Assembly: GCA_020341875.1 (NCBI GenBank)
Contig: CP070839.1
Span: forward strand, 1,063,841-1,072,783
Direction: 5' to 3'
Length of the DNA stretch: 8,943 nucleotides
Source of the DNA: Candidatus Zixiibacteriota bacterium
GTDB taxonomy: Bacteria > Zixibacteria > MSB-5A5 > SM1-73
A program made the translations under genes and the position numbers. Positions 6,244-8,943 of this stretch are shown in pieces. The first letter of the stretch is position 1, and every line of letters begins with the position of its first letter. Under the pieces are notes generated by a model. That model was not told where the DNA came from. It was given only the letters and a program-made list of their open reading frames with translations, and did no database searches.

Positions 6244-8650
6244 ATTCGTACCTCAATGTTTCCACCGGGTTGGTCAGGGCAGCCCTGACGGCATGATAAC
6301 CCTCAGTTGCCAAAGCAATCAAGAGGGCAAGAATGGCTGCCAAAACGATTGTGTGCCAGCCGACGCTGATCCGGTAGGCGAAATCCTGTAGCCACCTTGT
6401 CAGTGCGTAGTAGGCAACCGGTGCCGCGATGGCCGCGGCAATCATCATCAACAGGACCATCTTCTTGGAGAGCAACTTGAGAATATTAGGTACCGAAGCT
6501 CCCAAGACCTTCCGGATCCCGATCTCCTTGGTTCTCTGTTCGGCGGTGCAGGCAGAGAGTCCAAACAACCCCATGCATCCAAGGAAGATAGCGAGTAGGC
6601 TGAAGGAAAGCGCCATATGTCCCAGTCTCTCCTCCGCTCCATACATGCCGTCAAAAGACTGGTCCAAGAAATAATAATCGAAGAGGTGACCCGGAGCGAT
6701 TTGCTTCCACTTGTTCTCAAGAAGTCTTACAGTCTCTCTCAGGTTGTCCGGCATGACCCTGACAGAGATGGTGTTCAGATCGTCTGTCGCATAAGCCATA
6801 TACAGGGGTTCAATCTCCGCATGCAGGGAATTGAGGTGAAAGTCCTTGACCACCCCAATCACCTTGGTGGGTGTCAACTGGGGCTCACCGGCTTCCCCTA
6901 GTACGCGTCTTCTGATGATCTTGCCCACAGGATCCTCCCACCCGAATTCTCTTGCCGCCATCTCATTGATGATAGCTGATTCCTCCACGTCGGTAGCAAG
7001 ATCAGAGGAGAAGTTCCTGCCGGCAACAAGTTCTAAGCCGAGTGTGGCGACGAAATCGTGATCAAAGGTCACGATGCGCATAAGCTGGCTCTCGTCCTCA
7101 GAAAACCCCTCCGGAACGAAGTTGGTCATCATGGCGCCCCTTCCGGGGACAGTATTTGACGCAGCCACGTGCACCACACCAGCCAGGCCTGAGAGTTCTT
7201 CTTTGATGGACCGAATGGACTGTTGGGTCACATCGCCCACGTCAGGTGTGACCAGAACCTGCTCCTTGTCAAAGCCCAGCTCTTTGTCCTTCATGAAAGC
7301 AATCTGCTGGTAGATGGTTATTGTTCCGATGATAAGAGCGATGGATATTACAAACTGGGTCACCACGAGAAGGTTGCGGAAGCGAAGATTGACGGCACCG
7401 GCCATAAAGTCGCCTTTTAACACATTGACCGGGCGGAAGGAAGAAAGGAAAAACGCAGGATAGCTCCCGGCAGCCACTCCGACAGCAAGCGCCAGGCACA
7501 CCAGCCCGGGGACGACCCACCAGGTCTTTACGTAGTTCACGTCCAGTTGGCTTCCTGCAATGGAGTTGAACAGAGGTAGACCCAACTCAAGAAGGATTAG
7601 TGTAACTAGGACGGAGAGAAGGCCGTAGATTACAGTCTCGCCAAGGAACTGTCTCATCAACTTGCCTCTGCCAGCCCCCAGGGTCTTTCTGACACCAACC
7701 TCCTTTGCGCGCGTGGCAGAGCGAGCCGTAGAGAGATTCACAAAATTGATGCAGGCTATCATCAGGATAAAGGCTGCTATGCCAGAGAAAAGGTAGATGT
7801 AGCCAATATCACCACCGGCAGTGAGCTCGCCCTGGAGCTTCGAATGGAGGTGGATACTGGAAACGGGCTGGAGAAAAAGTTCCACAGAGGCTCCCACTCT
7901 CTGCAATGTGGCTCCCATATGGGTTTCGATCAGCGCCGGGAACTTCTCTTCAAGTTCTTTCCAGTCCGACTTCTGGTCCAGGAGAAGGTAAGTGTAGTAC
8001 CCGAACCAGCCCCACACGTCCAGGCCTTCTCTTTCCTGCGCATAAAGCGTCTGAAAGGAACAAAGCAGGTCGAAACTGAAGTGGGAGTTCTGAGGTACGT
8101 CTCGGACCACACCGGTGACGGTGAAGTCTCTCTGATCATCTATCCGCAGAGTCTTTCCGACCGGATCTTCATCAGCGAAATACTTCCGCGCTATCTCTTG
8201 GGTGATGACCACCGAGTAGGGAGCTTTGAGGGCTGATTCGACGTCGCCTTTGATCATGGGGAAGGTGAAAACTTCAAAGATAGAGTTGTCCGCATAGCGA
8301 ATCCCCTCTTCATAAAAGGCCTTCTCCTGGTACTGGACCAGCATCCTGTTCTCTCCGGTGAACCTCGCAGCATTCACAACTTCAGGGTATTGCTGTAGAA
8401 TGGCCGGAGCCATCGGGGCGCTGCCTGAAGCTCCTCGCCTCTCACTCCCGCCGATGGTGAGGTGGTGACTGAGGCGATAAATCCTGTCTGCGTTTTCGTG
8501 AAAGTTGTCGAAGCTCAGTTCGTTGGCCACCCACAGCATAATCAGCATACAGCAGGCCATTCCCACTGCCAGCCCAACAACGTTTATAAGTGAATATCCC
8601 TTCTGGCGGATCATGTTTCTCAAAGAAACTTTAACATAACTCCAGAACAT
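6242..8650 (-). CDS. Double-FtsX (MacB_PCD/FtsX) ABC permease D
   Basis: Complete inner-membrane permease of 802 residues from the ATG at 8650. A GTG one codon upstream (8653) is in frame but lies only 4 bases from the ribosome-binding site. The ATG gives MFWSYVKVSLRN, which aligns with the paralogues. In 802-residue numbering, TM1 is about 20-41 with the CC pair of this family, then NELSFDNFHENADRIYR. The first extracytoplasmic domain carries SAPMAPAI, SVVITQEIARKYFA and VTGVVRDVPQNSH. TM2-4 lie at about 284-405 (GSYPAFFLSSFRP), TM5 about 427-448, the second extracytoplasmic domain has VVKDFHLNSLHAEIEPL (600-616), and TM6-8 lie at about 680-787. Coupling motifs are KEVGVR (316-321) and KEIGIR (708-713). 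A loop before the DFH motif (RRRVLGEAGEPQLTP, about 580-594) is longer than in C. D is the best match for permease A across the first periplasmic domain. The substrate is unknown. Confidence 0.95.
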   Translation of the reverse strand: MFWSYVKVSLRNMIRQKGYSLINVVGLAVGMACCMLIMLWVANELSFDNFHENADRIYRLSHHLTIGGSERRGASGSAPMAPAILQQYPEVVNAARFTGENRMLVQYQEKAFYEEGIRYADNSIFEVFTFPMIKGDVESALKAPYSVVITQEIARKYFADEDPVGKTLRIDDQRDFTVTGVVRDVPQNSHFSFDLLCSFQTLYAQEREGLDVWGWFGYYTYLLLDQKSDWKELEEKFPALIETHMGATLQRVGASVELFLQPVSSIHLHSKLQGELTAGGDIGYIYLFSGIAAFILMIACINFVNLSTARSATRAKEVGVRKTLGAGRGKLMRQFLGETVIYGLLSVLVTLILLELGLPLFNSIAGSQLDVNYVKTWWVVPGLVCLALAVGVAAGSYPAFFLSSFRPVNVLKGDFMAGAVNLRFRNLLVVTQFVISIALIIGTITIYQQIAFMKDKELGFDKEQVLVTPDVGDVTQQSIRSIKEELSGLAGVVHVAASNTVPGRGAMMTNFVPEGFSEDESQLMRIVTFDHDFVATLGLELVAGRNFSSDLATDVEESAIINEMAAREFGWEDPVGKIIRRRVLGEAGEPQLTPTKVIGVVKDFHLNSLHAEIEPLYMAYATDDLNTISVRVMPDNLRETVRLLENKWKQIAPGHLFDYYFLDQSFDGMYGAEERLGHMALSFSLLAIFLGCMGLFGLSACTAEQRTKEIGIRKVLGASVPNILKLLSKKMVLLMMIAAAIAAPVAYYALTRWLQDFAYRISVGWHTIVLAAILALLIALATEGYHAVRAALTNPVETLRYE

Positions 8651-8657
8651 CACTTAA

Positions 8658-8663
8658 CACCTC
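8658..8663 (-). promoter_or_regulatory. Shine-Dalgarno GAGGTG of permease D
   Basis: GAGGTG lies 7 bases before the ATG at 8650 and 4 bases before the GTG at 8653. The spacing favours the ATG. The site sits in the 35-base gap after permease E, one of the two longest gaps in the window (the other, of the same length, precedes permease B). Confidence 0.65.
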
Positions 8664-8685
8664 GTTTAAACGGTTGATACAGACA

Positions 8686-8943
8686 TTACTCATATCGCAG
8701 AGTCTCCACCGGATTGGTCAGGGCTGCTTTGATGGCCTGATAGCTGGCCGTGAGCAGGGCGAGCACCGCAACTAGGACGCCTGTCGACAGAAAGACGCCC
8801 GGGCCGATGCCGACCCTGAAGGCAAAGTCCTGCAGAAAAGAGCTCATTATCAGATAAGCGACAGGCCAGCCAATCAGATTCGATATTCCAACCAGGATTA
8901 CGAACTCTTTCGACAGCAGCGCCACAACACCGGTGACCGTGGC
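8686..8943 (-). CDS. Double-FtsX ABC permease E, C-terminal fragment
   Basis: The frame is open from the window edge to the TAA at 8686-8688 and gives 86 residues; the rest of the gene lies to the right. The fragment starts at ATVTGVVALLSKEFVILV, which aligns with the segment just after the second coupling helix (KVLGASVSGLF in B, KVLGATVPEI in C). It then covers TM7 (about 15-37 of the fragment), FLQDFAFRVGIG, TM8 (about 50-70) and the tail ALTNPVETLRYE shared with B and D. It is therefore the 3' end of a fifth paralogue, cut by the window edge rather than truncated biologically. It is the first gene of the cluster seen here and lies 35 bases before permease D. Confidence 0.9.
   Translation of the reverse strand, partial: ATVTGVVALLSKEFVILVGISNLIGWPVAYLIMSSFLQDFAFRVGIGPGVFLSTGVLVAVLALLTASYQAIKAALTNPVETLRYE

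Noticed and set aside
1..8943. Calling the cluster macB, lolCDE or ftsEX
   Set aside because: MacB has its ATPase fused, LolC/LolE are single-FtsX subunits and FtsX is much shorter; the architecture here is an unfused double-FtsX type with unknown substrate, so no gene symbol is justified.

Overview
The window is one stretch of a single minus-strand operon-like cluster. It encodes a family of ABC transporters of the MacB/LolCDE/FtsX type. Reading in the direction of transcription, from the right edge to the left, there are: the last 86 codons of a permease (E), two complete double-FtsX permeases of about 800 residues (D and C), a third complete one (B), a stand-alone LolD/MacB-type ATPase, and the first 252 codons of a fifth permease (A). 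A's frame is broken by a single in-frame TAA at codon 55. I see no gene on the plus strand, no RNA gene, no mobile element, no CRISPR array, no promoter and no terminator. The gene-free gaps are all short (0 to about 35 bases), so transcription must begin right of the window and continue past its left edge.

Each complete permease has the same plan: a short basic cytoplasmic N-terminus, TM1, a large extracytoplasmic domain (MacB_PCD type), three TM segments, a cytoplasmic linker, TM5, a second extracytoplasmic domain, and three final TM segments ending in the same tail, NPVETLRYE. The two halves each carry a K/R-E-[IV]-[GA]-[ILV]-R coupling-helix motif, so each protein is an internally duplicated FtsX unit, equivalent to a fused LolC/LolE pair. 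The ATPase has a complete set of nucleotide-binding motifs and probably works as a homodimer under these permeases. The likely reading (inference) is one ATPase serving several alternative, diverged single-chain permeases, each perhaps with its own substrate. The substrates cannot be told from the sequence, and no MacA-type adaptor or outer-membrane partner is in view.

The organism is a bacterium with moderate GC, standard stop codons (TAA, TAG and TGA all used) and Shine-Dalgarno-led genes. Arrays of this unfused double-FtsX permease type are typical of Bacteroidetes, Acidobacteria and related or candidate phyla of the FCB group. I cannot assign the phylum from this window.

The most notable points are the nonsense codon in otherwise intact permease A, the array of at least five paralogues around one ATPase, the near-invariant second-half coupling helix against a variable first-half one, and an ambiguous ATPase start with a much stronger ribosome-binding site at an internal Met.
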